From NCBI RefSeq assembly GCF_005843885.1, contig NZ_CP040443.1, forward strand, positions 1,116,001 through 1,180,000: a stretch of DNA of 64,000 nt, given 5' to 3'. The translations under genes and the position numbers were made by a program. This document shows, one piece after another, positions 46,850 to 56,181 of the stretch (its first letter is position 1; every line of letters starts with the position of its first letter). The notes beneath the pieces are model-generated. The model was given only the letters and a program-made list of their open reading frames with translations. It was not told the DNA's origin and did no database searches. This DNA comes from Escherichia sp. E4742 (GTDB lineage Bacteria; Pseudomonadota; Gammaproteobacteria; Enterobacterales; Enterobacteriaceae).

Positions 46850-49522
46850 TCAGAAAGTGTACTTCACACCCAGCATGGCTGAGGTGTCGCTGTACCCCTT
46901 GTCACCAGCCTGAACACCCACATTACCCCACAGATTCAGACGGTCATTTATCTGCCCTTCAACACCAGCTTTCACTTCCCCGATATTGCGGGCACCGTCC
47001 TGATGTACCGTCACGCCGTTCATGCGGGTACCAAATTCACGAGTGTTGTGCAGCCAGTTCACCTCTACGAACGGACGGAACTCACGGGATTTACCGTCGT
47101 CCATTCTGTTGTGTCCCTTAATCCAGGTTTTCACACCCAGACGGGTACGGACGTTACCATCACCGGTGTTCTCAACACGGGTACCGTTGCTTTCACGGTG
47201 TTCATCTGCTTTTACACCCATCCAGACAACCTGTGCCTGAGGCTGAACATACCATTCATTCAGGCTGCCATGGCTGCCGCTGAACTCACCCGCTTTCCAG
47301 GTATAACCGGCCTCCAGTGAAGCCGTCAGACCTTTTGATTTCCAAGACTCGCCCAGCAATCCATCGCCTTTCACACGGTTGTCAAACCAGCCGTACTGTG
47401 CCCACGTATCCAGATAAGCCCCATTATGTGTTTCATCATTGGCAAACCAGGTGGCATACAGACCTGTGCTGTATCCGTTCACACTGCCTTTTGAGCGGTA
47501 TCCGGTGCGCACAGAGTCCGTATTGTTATGCTCGTTACCGTAACCGGCCATAACACCAAGGTGCCAGCGGTCAGTTTCTCCCCAGCCCCATTGTGCAATG
47601 TCCCCTCCCAGTTGAACAACATAACGGTTACCCTGTGTTTTCAGCTGGCCTGTACCATCACGCCAGCGGTTATGTCCCCCTTCGTGGCGCATCCACATGC
47701 TGGTATTTTTCGTCTCACCGGTCATGACATCGGTGTACTGCATCGGCCCCAGACGTTCATGAAGACGGGTCAAGAACATGGTGTTCGCTGCAGCCATATT
47801 TGCCGTGTAGGAGCCAGCTTCCGGACGCAGGTCATTATCATAACCACCCGGCGCAGGTTCAGGTTTGGAGTCCGGGTCAGGCGTCGGTGTTGGTTCCGAC
47901 GTATTTTTACCGCTGGTCAGATACCAGTTACCACTGTTGCTTCCCTGACCACGCCCCAGCGTGTAGTCATAAGCACCGGCAGCTATACGACCAGCCTGAA
48001 CGAATTCAGCACTGTCGGCGTTACCGTCGACATGAATCAGTTCAATACCATTGAGTGTCTGTGCTCCTGTACCGCCAGCATTAGTAACTGCCACACGGGT
48101 CTGACCGGATGCATCACCTTTAATCACCAGTTTATCCGTTGCGGAGGTGTCATCTCCCAGAACTGTGTTCATGAGCAGCGTGCCGTTATTACCGGTGTAG
48201 TTGCCGCCAACAGTCAGCACATTGCCCGGAGCATCAGCTCTCAGGTCAAGAGTGCCGCTGTTGGTCATATTCCCGGTGACACCACCAAAGCCAGTAAGAA
48301 TACCATCCTTTTCAATATTGACCTGGCTGCTGGCGAGCATGACGGGGTCATCCGCCTTACCCAGAATCAGTGTGCCTGCATCAATATCAGTCTGCCCGCT
48401 CCAGGCAGCATTATTGCCAACGGTCAGTGAACCAGAGCCGGTTTTACGGACATTACCGATTCCACCGACATCATTTGTAAGTTGCCAGTCTGTTGCGGTA
48501 TCAATGGTTAAAAGTCCATTATCAGTAATTACTGAGGTACCTAGGTTTTTCTGTTCTGAGACAACAATAACGGCATTATCATCTATTTTGATGGAGCCAT
48601 TATAATTTATGTTATTCCCAGATAGTCTGGTTGTTCCCGAGATAGCTTGAATAGTTCCAAAATCTCCTGAAGTATTTAGTTTTCCATTACTGGATAAATC
48701 AGATACCAGATTGAAATCATTATTAGTGTGATTGAGTGTTAATACCCCCTTATTACGGAATTTTATTTCATTTGCATTAATGATACCTGCTTCGGAGGCA
48801 GGTTCTGACACGCCAGAACCAATGATGAGTTCTCCTGAATGATTAGTCGCATCATTACCTAAAACAAAGTATGGTGTTGTAACGGTAGCATTATCATTAA
48901 CAGTTAATCTACCATTGGCACCGTAAAAACCAAGACGAATCGGATCTGAATCAGAACTTACTGTCAGAGTAGACCCTTTCCCTGATACCAGAACAACTCC
49001 CTCTGCCTGATATCCCACTTTCAACGTATTCAGGGTAACGGCAGCACCATCACTGATGGACATATTACCTTTAGCCGTGTTACCTACAACTGTATATGGT
49101 ACAGTCAAATAGCTTCCTGTTCCTGAAACTATAACGCTGCCCTCAGAACCTACGCCTACCAGCATTCTCGGGTCAGTACCAAATGCATTAAAACCGCCCC
49201 CATTGGTAATATTTAGTTTACCAGCAATAAGCATATCTCCCTGTCCTTTGACACCACTATTGTCAAAGGTTAACAGGCTGTTTTTCCCATCAATATTCAG
49301 GATTCCACTGCCACTTATAGATAGTTTTGCTGTGCTCACATTTGGTTGAGCTGTGAATTTGATGGTATCACCATCAGTAAGATTATACTCGCTATTAAAT
49401 GTATACTGTGTTGTATTCATTCCTCCTGCCGCAATGGAACAAAACGGAAAAGACATTCCGGATAGAATCATTACTGAGTATAAAGCTGAAAACTTCATTA
49501 TTTGTCTATTGTGGTGTTTCAT
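46850..49522 (-). CDS. AIDA-type autotransporter adhesin (890 aa)
   Basis: The protein has a conventional signal peptide (MKFSALYSVMILSGMSFPFC region), a beta-helical passenger (about 40-560; NVSTAKLSISGSGILNIDGK, GKGSTLTVSSDSD), an autochaperone-like end (GNYTGNNGTLLMNTVLGDDT), a Pro/Asp-rich linker (EPTPTPDPDSKPEPAP), and a barrel ending in KYTF. The barrel is near-identical in outline to that of the giant autotransporter, including MWMRHEGGHNRW and VGVQAGDKGYSDTSAMLGV. Adhesion/autoaggregation is likely but inferred. A YahA-like regulator follows. Confidence 0.9.
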   Translation of the reverse strand: MKHHNRQIMKFSALYSVMILSGMSFPFCSIAAGGMNTTQYTFNSEYNLTDGDTIKFTAQPNVSTAKLSISGSGILNIDGKNSLLTFDNSGVKGQGDMLIAGKLNITNGGGFNAFGTDPRMLVGVGSEGSVIVSGTGSYLTVPYTVVGNTAKGNMSISDGAAVTLNTLKVGYQAEGVVLVSGKGSTLTVSSDSDPIRLGFYGANGRLTVNDNATVTTPYFVLGNDATNHSGELIIGSGVSEPASEAGIINANEIKFRNKGVLTLNHTNNDFNLVSDLSSNGKLNTSGDFGTIQAISGTTRLSGNNINYNGSIKIDDNAVIVVSEQKNLGTSVITDNGLLTIDTATDWQLTNDVGGIGNVRKTGSGSLTVGNNAAWSGQTDIDAGTLILGKADDPVMLASSQVNIEKDGILTGFGGVTGNMTNSGTLDLRADAPGNVLTVGGNYTGNNGTLLMNTVLGDDTSATDKLVIKGDASGQTRVAVTNAGGTGAQTLNGIELIHVDGNADSAEFVQAGRIAAGAYDYTLGRGQGSNSGNWYLTSGKNTSEPTPTPDPDSKPEPAPGGYDNDLRPEAGSYTANMAAANTMFLTRLHERLGPMQYTDVMTGETKNTSMWMRHEGGHNRWRDGTGQLKTQGNRYVVQLGGDIAQWGWGETDRWHLGVMAGYGNEHNNTDSVRTGYRSKGSVNGYSTGLYATWFANDETHNGAYLDTWAQYGWFDNRVKGDGLLGESWKSKGLTASLEAGYTWKAGEFSGSHGSLNEWYVQPQAQVVWMGVKADEHRESNGTRVENTGDGNVRTRLGVKTWIKGHNRMDDGKSREFRPFVEVNWLHNTREFGTRMNGVTVHQDGARNIGEVKAGVEGQINDRLNLWGNVGVQAGDKGYSDTSAMLGVKYTF

Positions 49523-49636
49523 CGAAGCGTCCCATTAATATACATTTACTCTCTGAATATACAGACGAAAAAATACACTAATCATGACATATAAAACTCA
49601 TTGTTTTATATGGTGGTATTGTAGCAGAAAAATGCC

Positions 49637-49722
49637 ATTGATCGACACTGCCGATCAATTGTTGATGAATGATAGATAAAAACAATCGCAACCGTTGTTA
49701 TTGATCGCTCCGACCGATCAAT
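49637..49722. promoter_or_regulatory. Pair of inverted-repeat operators upstream of the 890-aa autotransporter
   Basis: Site 1 (49637-49659) ATTGATCG-ACACTGC-CGATCAAT and site 2 (49700-49722) ATTGATCG-CTCCGAC-CGATCAAT are both perfect 8 bp inverted repeats with seven-base centres; centres are 63 bp apart (six helical turns). They lie 115-200 bases ahead of the ATG and match the pair at 43037-43121. Confidence 0.78.
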
Positions 49723-49803
49723 TGATGCTATTCTGAAATTATTGAGGAGCACAAAGAAAACTAAAAACATCCCACGTAACAACCGTTTTTTATACAGCAA
49801 CGG

Positions 49804-50834
49804 GAGTTTGTTGAGTAAATCGAACTTTTGCTGAGTTGAAGGGGCAAAACACACATCATCCTGCAACATAGGTCGTCCTGTAAGTTCAGAATCCCCAACT
49901 GGAACACCCACAACAAAGCGCTCGTCAACTATGATCTCATCATTTTCTGGTTAGACGAGAAAACCACTCAGGCCTGGTATGAATCAGCAACGCCCAACTC
50001 TCGGGACAACCTACGCGCTATTCTGGCCTTGCCATCACCACTATTCTGATATTTAAACGTTTATTTCAGCAGGCCTTGCAGACAGCGCTGGGGGTTATTG
50101 ATTCCACTTTTGATCTGATGAATGCCCCACTGTGCTGTCTGGATTACACAAGTGTCAGCAAGCGGGCAAAGTTGGTTAACGTCAGTTTTAAAACACCAAC
50201 CCGGCATGAGATCGCGTATCCGATGATTGATTCCACCTAGCTGAAAGTTTTCGGTGAAGGTGAGTGGAAAGTCAAAAACACGGCAAAGAACGGCGTCGTA
50301 CCTGGCGGAAACTCCATCTGGCAGTTGACAGCAACACACATAAAATCATATTCGCTGAACAACGTGACGTACTCAGAGGCATTCCCCGGGTTAAGCAGGC
50401 AAACTCACCGAAAAATCAGGTCAGCCGCTGCGGACGGCGCTTACCCCCCCGGTTATATCATGATGAATTACGTCGTAAGAAAATCAGTGCCCTTATCCCT
50501 CCGCGAAAGGGAGCAGGTTACTGGCCCGCTGAATACGCAGACCGCAATCGTGCTGTTGCGAACCAGTGACTGAGCGGGAGCAATGCCCGGTGGAAATGAA
50601 CAGCTGATTACAACCAGCGCTCAATAGCGGAAACGGCCATGTACAGGATAAAACAGCTGTTCGGTGGTTCACTGACATTGCGTACCTACGATGGTCAGGT
50701 TGCAGAGGTACTGGCTATGACGCGCGCCCTGCACAAAATGACGAAGGCTGGCATGTCAGAAAGCGTGCGAATTGCCTGAAAACCCAACCGGCTACAGAAA
50801 GGCTCACCCGAAATCTGATTTATTCAACAAAGCC
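49804..50834 (+). mobile_element. Degenerate IS903-like (IS5 family) element
   Basis: Right inverted repeat GATTTATTCAACAAAGCC at 50817-50834 is perfect; the left end (49804-49821) is GAGTTTGTTGAGTAAATC with three mismatches. Length 1,031 bases is close to a full IS903. No matching target duplication is seen at the ends, so flanks have changed. Confidence 0.85.
49895..50779 (+). pseudogene. IS903-like transposase, several frameshifts
   Basis: Recognisable pieces: FWLDEKTTQAWYESATP, ALQTALGVIDSTFDLMN-like, DYTSVSKRAKLVNVSFKTPT, FGEGEWKVKKHGKERRRTWR, KLHLAVDSNTHKIIFAEQ, FPGLSRQTHRKIRSAAADGA, KISALIPPRKGAGYWPAEYA, and MYRIKQLFGGSLTLRTYDG with LHKMTKAGMSESVRIA at the end. Stops and frame changes break it at least four times, so it is inactive. 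Confidence 0.85.
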
Positions 50835-51129
50835 CTAAGCAGTTACCACTTACATCGCTTGCATAGACACTGTCGAGAAAAGTATTGGATAACCCCGTCA
50901 CTAAAAGTAACGCTTCTGTTATTTGCGCAGAATGTGTCAACGCCAAGATTGTTAGCCGTTACGGCTTATATCACTGGCGCTGACAAATACTCCTTTTCTA
51001 ATTTTACTGAACCGGTGCAGACACGCAGGCAAACAGGCCAACACCGGTGCAATGCTAGTTACAGACAATAAAAATGGAATGACGAATCGGTCAGGAAATG
51101 ACGATAGTCCGCTGGCTGACCAGAGGGTG
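50835..51129. other. Intergenic stretch after IS903 remnant
   Basis: No supported gene. ACCGGTGCA occurs twice (about 51011 and 51043). It may contain the 3' end of the alpA transcript. Confidence 0.4.
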
Positions 51130-51243
51130 TCAGCAGAAAGATGAGCGGGAGTGTCGCCAGCACCAGGGACAGGGCTGATTTCCACAATACCAGCGCCGGC
51201 ATTTCGCACATTGCCAGCGTACTGGTATTACAACACGTTTCAT
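51130..51243 (-). CDS. Micro-ORF, Cys-rich, coupled to alpA-like gene
   Basis: A 37-residue frame starts in the ATGA overlap with the alpA stop and ends in TGA at 51130. It reads MKRVVIPVRWQCAKC followed by RRWYCGNQPCPWCW, so five Cys in the pattern CxxC-x4-C-x4-C-x2-C plus a Cys at the end. This looks like a small zinc ribbon. No family is recognised; the overlap and the Cys pattern are the evidence that it is real. Confidence 0.45.
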   Translation of the reverse strand: MKRVVIPVRWQCAKCRRWYCGNQPCPWCWRHSRSSFC

Positions 51244-51473
51244 GCTGCTGCTCCTCGTGATTCCTCAATTCGCTGCTGCATCCACTGCTCCACTTCGCTT
51301 TTGTACCAGCGGCTGCTGCGCCCCAGTTTGATGGGTTTAGGGAAATGACCCTCACTGATCAACTTATAAAACCATTTATCGGTCATGCCGGTGAAACTGG
51401 TGATGTAGTTCATGTCGATCAGGGGATCGTCGGCACGCAGCAATACGCTGTCGTGGCTTGTTGTGGTCAACAT
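51240..51473 (-). CDS. AlpA-family phage/island regulator
   Basis: AlpA proteins are small MerR-like DNA-binding factors that switch on excision or other functions in P4-like islands. The 77-residue product has LIDMNYITSFTGMTDKWFYK, then LISEGHFPKPIKLG and SSRWYKSEVEQWMQQRIEE, the classic AlpA core. GGAC stands nine bases ahead of the ATG. It is upstream, on the same strand, of the micro-ORF. Confidence 0.9.
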   Translation of the reverse strand: MLTTTSHDSVLLRADDPLIDMNYITSFTGMTDKWFYKLISEGHFPKPIKLGRSSRWYKSEVEQWMQQRIEESRGAAA

Positions 51474-51541
51474 GGTCAGAATGTCCTTTATGAGATTTAT
51501 GAAGGTTGTGCAAATGCGGATTAATCTGCTGAACTGTGCTT

Positions 51542-52114
51542 TCAGAACTGGCCTGCTACGGGATACCAGGGATTACCGACCAAGTAACGGGCTTCCGGTT
51601 CGCGCACACCACGACGATCGCGGGCGAAATCACTGAACGCCCATATCAACTCTTTGAGGATGTATTCGCAGTCCGATGAACGACTGTCCAGCACCACATC
51701 CCGTGTTATCTGCTTCTGGTACGGTGCCGCTTCACCCGGTGACGCGAAGCCTAGTACGTTGCTCCAGGCATCCAGAATCAACCGATCCAGTTCAGGGCCA
51801 TCGAAATACTCCTGTCTGACGCACAGCACCACGTGGTATTCCGGTTTTTCAGGATGACGGGTCAGGAGCCAGCAGAGGTCACGTCCGGGTGTTGCATTCA
51901 TCAGCGCACTGACGGTTTCGATAAAATCCATACCGAACCAGATTTTTCTGTCACTGAAGGCGTTGTCATGTTCCCACGGCAGACGAAGCAGGATCCGCCG
52001 TACCCGGGAGCAAGACTGTTCACGCAGCGCACGGTTGAGAACACCGATGATTTTGTTCTGATAAGACGGCCAGAAGGGCGCCAGGCTATAGTCGAAATGA
52101 GGGATACCATTCAT
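51542..52114 (-). CDS. Inovirus Gp2-like protein (YagK/YfjJ-related)
   Basis: The 190-residue product (start MNGIPHFDYSLAP with GGAG eight bases ahead) resembles the second gene upstream: LNRALREQSCSRVRRILLRL, a DFIETVSALMN block and EYHVVLCVRQEYFDGPELDR. Such YagK/YfjJ proteins are related to the Rep-type Gp2 of filamentous phages and are common in P4-like islands, function untested. The typical HYHV is changed to EYHV here. Confidence 0.7.
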   Translation of the reverse strand: MNGIPHFDYSLAPFWPSYQNKIIGVLNRALREQSCSRVRRILLRLPWEHDNAFSDRKIWFGMDFIETVSALMNATPGRDLCWLLTRHPEKPEYHVVLCVRQEYFDGPELDRLILDAWSNVLGFASPGEAAPYQKQITRDVVLDSRSSDCEYILKELIWAFSDFARDRRGVREPEARYLVGNPWYPVAGQF

Positions 52115-52305
52115 AAGATATGCTCCATATGGAAACGCACGACGCATCCCCGCCAGCGAAAGACGAGCGTATGGTGAAACTGAAGGCGTCGTGTACTGAG
52201 ATTGTTGATGTGATAACCGTGGAACCGGGGATGGCAGATGTCGTATGCCAGGACAGTCAGGAGACCAGACAGGTGTAAAATTCCTGAGGTGGGTTTAAGG
52301 TGAAT

Positions 52306-52358
52306 GATCTCCGTTGACTTCGGTTCACATCATTAATCAAGGCGGTAAGTTTTTACCG
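52306..52358 (-). repeat. Structured leader repeat, copy 1
   Basis: Minus strand: stem-loop GGTAAAAACTTACC, then TGATTAATGATGTGAA and TCAACGGAGATC. It matches copy 2 at 53238-53294, which immediately precedes the YagK/YfjJ-like gene. Here the expected start codon after GGAGATC is absent, and the nearest gene begins 190 bases on. The rest of 52115-52498 shows no supported gene. Confidence 0.65.
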
Positions 52359-52498
52359 ACGGAGTGTTTCCAGGAGCGGAAGCAGATAAAAATACCGTTG
52401 CATGACTTCAGAATGAGTGATCAGAATACGAGGTAAGGGCGTTGGCTGACGCCCTTACCGTGGCATAAGCTCAGGCACCAGATGTTGTTTTACAGGGT

Positions 52499-53230
52499 TC
52501 ACCTGCCATCCAGTAGACGCCCCGCTCCACGACTGCAACCATAATTACGTTGACCAGAACCGTCATGCTGCTTCGTCTCATACTTCACGAGATAAAGGGC
52601 TCTCTCCATGGCTTTCTGCATCGCTTCCACATCACCACGCTTGACCCAGAGCACAGCGGATCCACCAGACTTTTTGTCAGAATCCTTCCGGGTATCAGAA
52701 CATCCACCAGGCACAGGCGTATCATCGGAAGAAGGGCGAGCATCAGATGATGTCGGTTTACGGAAAGGCGTCCGCCTGGAAAAATGAACCAGTCCATTAC
52801 CCTGCCAGGGCTCAAGATGCAGAGCGCTACACCATGCCAGCTTGATCAGCGTCGCCAGCGAAGAAGGAACGGTGAAATCCCCTGGCGAGCACCAGGTATC
52901 TTTGTTGAGCAGTAATATCACGTGATAATGTTTCCTGCCTTTTTCCTTGCCAAACTCCCGACACCAGAAATAACGCAGAGTGGTTGCACGCACACGCTTG
53001 TTGGCACGTCGTTTTTTCCGCTGGTAAGCCTGAATTTTTGCTTTCAGGGATTCGAAAAAACGAGAAATCACCGCTGAATCTAAATCGGTATCCATGATGG
53101 TGGCAGGCATATACTCAGGGAAACGTAAATCCACCCGGATTAACGAGACGGCACGGTGTTGCGCCAGGGCACTGTTGAGAATACTTTCAAAACGGGATAA
53201 CCAGTAAGCATTGTGTATTGGTTGATTCAT
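52499..53230 (-). CDS. Inovirus Gp2-like protein (YagK/YfjJ, DUF3296)
   Basis: The 243-residue protein has the domain blocks LNSALAQHRAVSLIRVDLRF, DLDSAVISRFFESLKAKIQA, TLRYFWCREFGKEKGRKHYH with the HYHV core, and late MERALYLVKYETKQHDGSGQ. The HYHV histidines recall HUH replication proteins, but activity is not known for this family. GGAG stands about ten bases ahead of the ATG, inside the leader repeat. Confidence 0.82.
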   Translation of the reverse strand: MNQPIHNAYWLSRFESILNSALAQHRAVSLIRVDLRFPEYMPATIMDTDLDSAVISRFFESLKAKIQAYQRKKRRANKRVRATTLRYFWCREFGKEKGRKHYHVILLLNKDTWCSPGDFTVPSSLATLIKLAWCSALHLEPWQGNGLVHFSRRTPFRKPTSSDARPSSDDTPVPGGCSDTRKDSDKKSGGSAVLWVKRGDVEAMQKAMERALYLVKYETKQHDGSGQRNYGCSRGAGRLLDGR

Positions 53231-53237
53231 GATGAGA

Positions 53238-53294
53238 GATCTCCGTTGATTTGGATTGACTTCACATCATTAATCACCGCGGTAAAACTTTACG
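53238..53294 (-). repeat. Structured leader repeat, copy 2
   Basis: Same leader as copy 1: stem GTAAAGTTTTAC, TGATTAATGATGTGAA, then TCAACGGAGATCTCTCATC just ahead of the ATG at 53230. It carries the ribosome site of the YagK/YfjJ-like gene. Confidence 0.65.
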
Positions 53295-54057
53295 GCATCC
53301 CGCCATTGAGCAACGCTACAACTCTCTGATTAAGAGTGATTGAAACGGAACAAACCATCCCGTAACGAAAAGAGAATCCAGCTGACACACAGGGTAAAAA
53401 CACCTCTGCAAAACACGCAACAACAGCATGAATGGATTTAAAAAACGACATGGACGACGAGAAAAGTCAAAAGGGAAACGGATCCACAGAACGTGCAAAC
53501 AAAACATCAAAACGCAATCACAGAGCCGAATAGCGCGTTTAAAACCTGTTTACAGACAACCCTGCCCCGAGAACAAAAACCACCAACATCAGAATCGATT
53601 TTCTTATCCTGAAAACGTTACTTTTCAATACACCATAAAAACGATTAACCATCGATAACATAAATCTCATCTGAATCAAAACACCAAAACCAATCATCAC
53701 GCTTTTTCTAAAAAGAGCCTTATGATGAAGATAATCACCTTGCACTGAGAAAAAACACCAGGACCAGTTAATCACCTTATCAATCTCATCGTTACAAAAT
53801 AATCCATAAAACCATTTAACAAAATCGTCGTAAGCACACCGTAAATCACGCCAGGTTATCTCAGTCGGATTTGCGTTTTTACGTAAAGACACTTTTCTCA
53901 GGTTAACGACTAAAAACACAAAAACTCAGAAAAGGTTAAACGCAACATCAGTAAAATCGAATAGCAGATTGATTGCTTAAACAGAAAGGTTTTACAGCAG
54001 CTTTAAACTGATTTTAGCTAACGTAAAGATTTACTAAACTGGATGTGTTTCAGACAA
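53295..54057. other. AT-rich stretch, no convincing gene
   Basis: One minus-strand frame (53919-53539, GTG start, hydrophobic C-terminal half) lacks a ribosome site and known domain. Otherwise no gene is seen. Confidence 0.4.
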
Positions 54058-54256
54058 AGCAATGTGTACAGCAATGCTTAATGAAAACACTTATAGGGCT
54101 GTTTATGAAAACACGTGTATGTCTGGTAAAACACTTAGTAGAAAATACGTGTATAACACTTACTGAAATGCTTAGTAAAAATACTTAGTAAAATATGTGT
54201 AGAATTATCTATTTAAAAAGATATGTATATAACACTTAATAAAAACATGTGTATAT
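54058..54256. repeat. Iteron-like repeat tract (CTTAGTAAAA and ACGTGTAT motifs)
   Basis: About seven copies of a (A)CTTA(GTAAAA) motif and five of A(C/T)(A/G)(C/T)GTGTAT alternate over 200 bases of very AT-rich DNA, e.g. ACACTTAGTA, ATACTTAGTA, ACACGTGTAT, ACATGTGTAT. This resembles iterons of replication origins or binding arrays; role unknown. Confidence 0.5.
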
Positions 54257-55311
54257 AGTATCATACCGACATTCTCAACATCTTCAGACTTCCATACATA
54301 CTGGGTGTTGATTTCTCACTTTTACAGCCAGCATGGAGTTTTCTGTTCTAAAAACAGAGCATATTTACTCTGGAATTATTTTCCCTGTCGGGATGTTTTT
54401 CACCTGAAAAATTTCTACAACACAACGGCGGTATAACATCATTCTGACATATTCATTCAGGTGAGTCGGACAAGGGATAATCCTGTTCTTTACCGAACGA
54501 ACAGGCAGCGATAAAAAACTGATTCAGACGGCATTTCTGTCTGACAAACATTCTCATGCAGAAGACCGGGACATTTATTTTTCCCGAAAGGAAGTGATAC
54601 CTGTTCTTATCATGGTAGCTGCATTACCTGATATCTTTCAGGCGAATCTCCTCCCTGTAAATCTGACCGTCGGATAAAAGAGATGAACATCAGGCAGATT
54701 TCCGTCAATAACGATAAGAGATGACCATCGTAAACATATCTTCCAGTAACGAACTGGCGCCTGCATATTACCGTTTATTCTCATACGTCATTGAAATATT
54801 GTCAGTTATAAAGGACATACACCTGAAAATTATCACCATGTGACAACGTCACAGATGGTACTGACATATAAAAATAAACAAAATCGCGCCAAAAAACCGC
54901 GCCGATATTGCACATCTGTAATCCATCATTTCCTTTTTGAATAACCTTCCGTGGTTACCCGATATCCTGATAATGACGCCCATCGTACACGCTTTTCTTT
55001 GCTCAGACATCGCATACTTTTATCCTGCTCAATACCACCTTCCTGCTAATCTTACCACTCGCTGACACACACAGAACAGCAACGTCCTCCGGACATACAG
55101 GCAGGGCAGAACATAATCCACCATGTTAAGTATATGTAACAATAATACACCATCAAGACCATTTCCATGGCCTTATATGTTACAACCTTAGAGCATGTAT
55201 TTAGTCTCCAATAATACAGACTCGTCATTGTTCTTCTGAGACGACATGGGCATGTCACAAAACTAATTGACTGACATATCATGAAAATGTCAGTATTTAA
55301 TAATTTAATGG
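54257..55311. other. Long noncoding stretch before the 267-aa gene
   Basis: More than 1 kb without a supported frame. A 76-residue Cys-rich minus-strand frame (55282-55052) has no ribosome site and is doubtful. The stretch may hold the promoter of the plus-strand gene at 55322. Confidence 0.4.
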
Positions 55312-55321
55312 AGGTACAAAC

Positions 55322-56125
55322 ATGAGCGCAGATGGCATTTCCAATTTAATAAAACCAGAAATATTTCTTGTCATTTTCCCTGGTACAACAACCACAGCAA
55401 AACGGGGTGGCGCCGGGTGGTTGAATAATAAAAGAGTCGTGTTCTGGGTATGGCTTTATATCAGTAAAGCCAGTTATAAGAAGATGGGGATTTTTCAGCG
55501 CGGTTCTGCGCCCGAATCAATACCCTATCGTGAATACCATTTTCCCTCATACCCTGACACCCATGAAAAAAGGAAAAAGGTATTACGTGACTGGATATCC
55601 TTCATGCGCTCCCGTTTTAATATAAATCAGATAGCTCAGTTCTGTTATCGTATGGAAAATGAATGGGCATTCACCTTTGATAATATCCACGTTCCACGAC
55701 ACTTTAAGGAGGGAACTGATGACACAGAATGGTCATGGAATTACATTAAGAAAAAACGATTATTTTCCCTGAGCGGCCTGCAACACATTCAGCCTCAGAA
55801 TAATGCTGAACGAAAGCTTCTCATTAATGCTTTTTTTGATACCTGTCTTATTGAAAACAACCCTGCCGACGATATTGACATAAAGAACATGTTACTCAGA
55901 AAGATGAATGCAGCGTTTTATAAAAGAAAGAGCCGGGCGCGTGCGCGAATTCACTCCCGGAATAACCAACAGATGTCAGTCAGTTCAGGAGCGGATAAAC
56001 AGGTAAATATTCGTCTTAAGGATTTTCAGTATCAGCAACTTCTTTTTATCGCGCAGAAAGAAAACAAAAGTAAGTCAGAAATCATAAAGGAGCTCATTAC
56101 CAGGGCATACCGGGCGATACAATAA
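55322..56125 (+). CDS. Unknown protein with C-terminal ribbon-helix-helix-like segment
   Basis: The 267-residue product has a strong ribosome site (GGAGG seven bases ahead). The C-terminus (about 225-265: KQVNIRLKDFQYQQLLFIAQ, NKSKSEIIKELITRAYRA) has the pattern of a ribbon-helix-helix DNA-binding domain. The first 200 residues are rich in aromatic and basic residues (KRVVFWVWLYISKAS, RKKVLRDWISFMRS) and match nothing I know. It might be a regulator or replication-linked factor of the island. AT-rich; converges with the next gene. Confidence 0.72.
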   Translation: MSADGISNLIKPEIFLVIFPGTTTTAKRGGAGWLNNKRVVFWVWLYISKASYKKMGIFQRGSAPESIPYREYHFPSYPDTHEKRKKVLRDWISFMRSRFNINQIAQFCYRMENEWAFTFDNIHVPRHFKEGTDDTEWSWNYIKKKRLFSLSGLQHIQPQNNAERKLLINAFFDTCLIENNPADDIDIKNMLLRKMNAAFYKRKSRARARIHSRNNQQMSVSSGADKQVNIRLKDFQYQQLLFIAQKENKSKSEIIKELITRAYRAIQ

Positions 56126-56181
56126 CCACCACGTTCACCATTTCATCCCGGCCATACATCATATGCACGGGATGATACTGA

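Noticed and set aside
49637..49722. FNR-type sites (TTGAT...ATCAA)
   Set aside because: FNR needs a four-base gap; the gap here is eleven bases between TTGAT and ATCAA, so the motif is another type.
49804..50834. Active IS903 transposition
   Set aside because: Transposase has multiple stops and frame changes, and the left end has mismatches.
53539..53919. Minus-strand 126-residue frame with hydrophobic end
   Set aside because: GTG start, no ribosome site, no domain; biased AT-rich sequence explains it.
54058..54256. CRISPR array
   Set aside because: Repeats are short (8-10 bases), irregularly spaced and without spacers of even length.
55052..55282. Minus-strand 76-residue Cys-rich frame
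   Set aside because: No ribosome site and composition typical of chance frames.
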